From positions 372,001 to 436,000 of the forward strand of contig NZ_JBDWLT010000010.1 in NCBI RefSeq assembly GCF_039973015.1: a DNA stretch of 64,000 bases, written 5' to 3'. Source of the DNA: Parvibaculum sp039973015. Lineage in GTDB: Bacteria > Pseudomonadota > Alphaproteobacteria > Parvibaculales > Parvibaculaceae. Shown one piece after another: positions 63,990 through 64,000 of the stretch; the first letter of the stretch is position 1, and each line of letters begins with the position of its first letter. Position numbers and translations under genes: made by a program. Below the pieces are notes generated by a model, which saw nothing but the letters and a program-made list of their open reading frames with translations, did no database searches and was not told the origin of the DNA.

Positions 63990-64000
63990 CGGCCTTGCTC

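Overview
The window looks like chromosome of a GC-rich alphaproteobacterium of the Hyphomicrobiales type. The main reasons are the order pckA - chvI - chvG - short hprK - EIIA(Man) - HPr at the right end and a complete Cpa/Tad pilus cluster with alphaproteobacterial naming and order. The P450, DUF1302 and dehydrogenase/thiolase genes would suit a Parvibaculum-like, hydrocarbon-using relative, but the genus is inference only.

Layout. 0-2.7 kb: MgtC-like protein, a small membrane protein, an orphan IS1595-type zinc-ribbon protein and a DUF5330-like exported protein. 2.8-20.5 kb: a Flp/Tad pilus locus (two stand-alone receivers, tadG-like, cpaB, cpaC, cpaE, cpaF, tadB, tadC, tadD, a small lipoprotein, flp, tadE), closed by a GAF-type histidine kinase and a convergent OmpR-type regulator. 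Inside it sit a repeat lipoprotein and an orphan two-partner-secretion (TpsB) outer-membrane protein. 20.9-30.1 kb: a small ORF, a Rap1a-like protein, a P450 plus metal-dependent hydrolase pair facing an AraC-type regulator, two more lipoproteins of the same repeat family, and a DUF1302 outer-membrane protein. 30.3-35.4 kb: a TetR - alcohol dehydrogenase - thiolase - MerR - aldehyde dehydrogenase catabolic block. 35.5-36.6 kb: an HWE histidine kinase.

About 36.9-46.4 kb is the most unusual part: a compact integrative element next to the 3' end of a tRNA-Arg(CCG) gene. It carries a type III-like restriction-modification operon (res, mod, and a GIY-YIG protein as third gene), a hairpin-rich noncoding stretch, an HTH regulator, a replication-initiator-like protein, a 51-residue ORF and a large serine recombinase whose last codons lie in the tRNA gene. 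The motif CTATAG is strongly clustered in its replication module.

46.5-49.0 kb: a saccharopine-dehydrogenase-like gene, a TetR regulator and a GNAT gene. Three copies of one palindrome (TTGGTC-N4-GACCAA) sit in their promoter regions and define a small predicted regulon. 49.2-55.9 kb: PAS protein, ABC ATPase, polA, a small double-SFPASDPP protein, a GST-like protein and a WYL regulator. 56.0-64.0 kb: pckA, an M20 peptidase, then the ChvI/ChvG - HprK - EIIA - HPr envelope-stress/PTS regulatory operon, ending in a palindromic operator-like site for the next, unseen gene.
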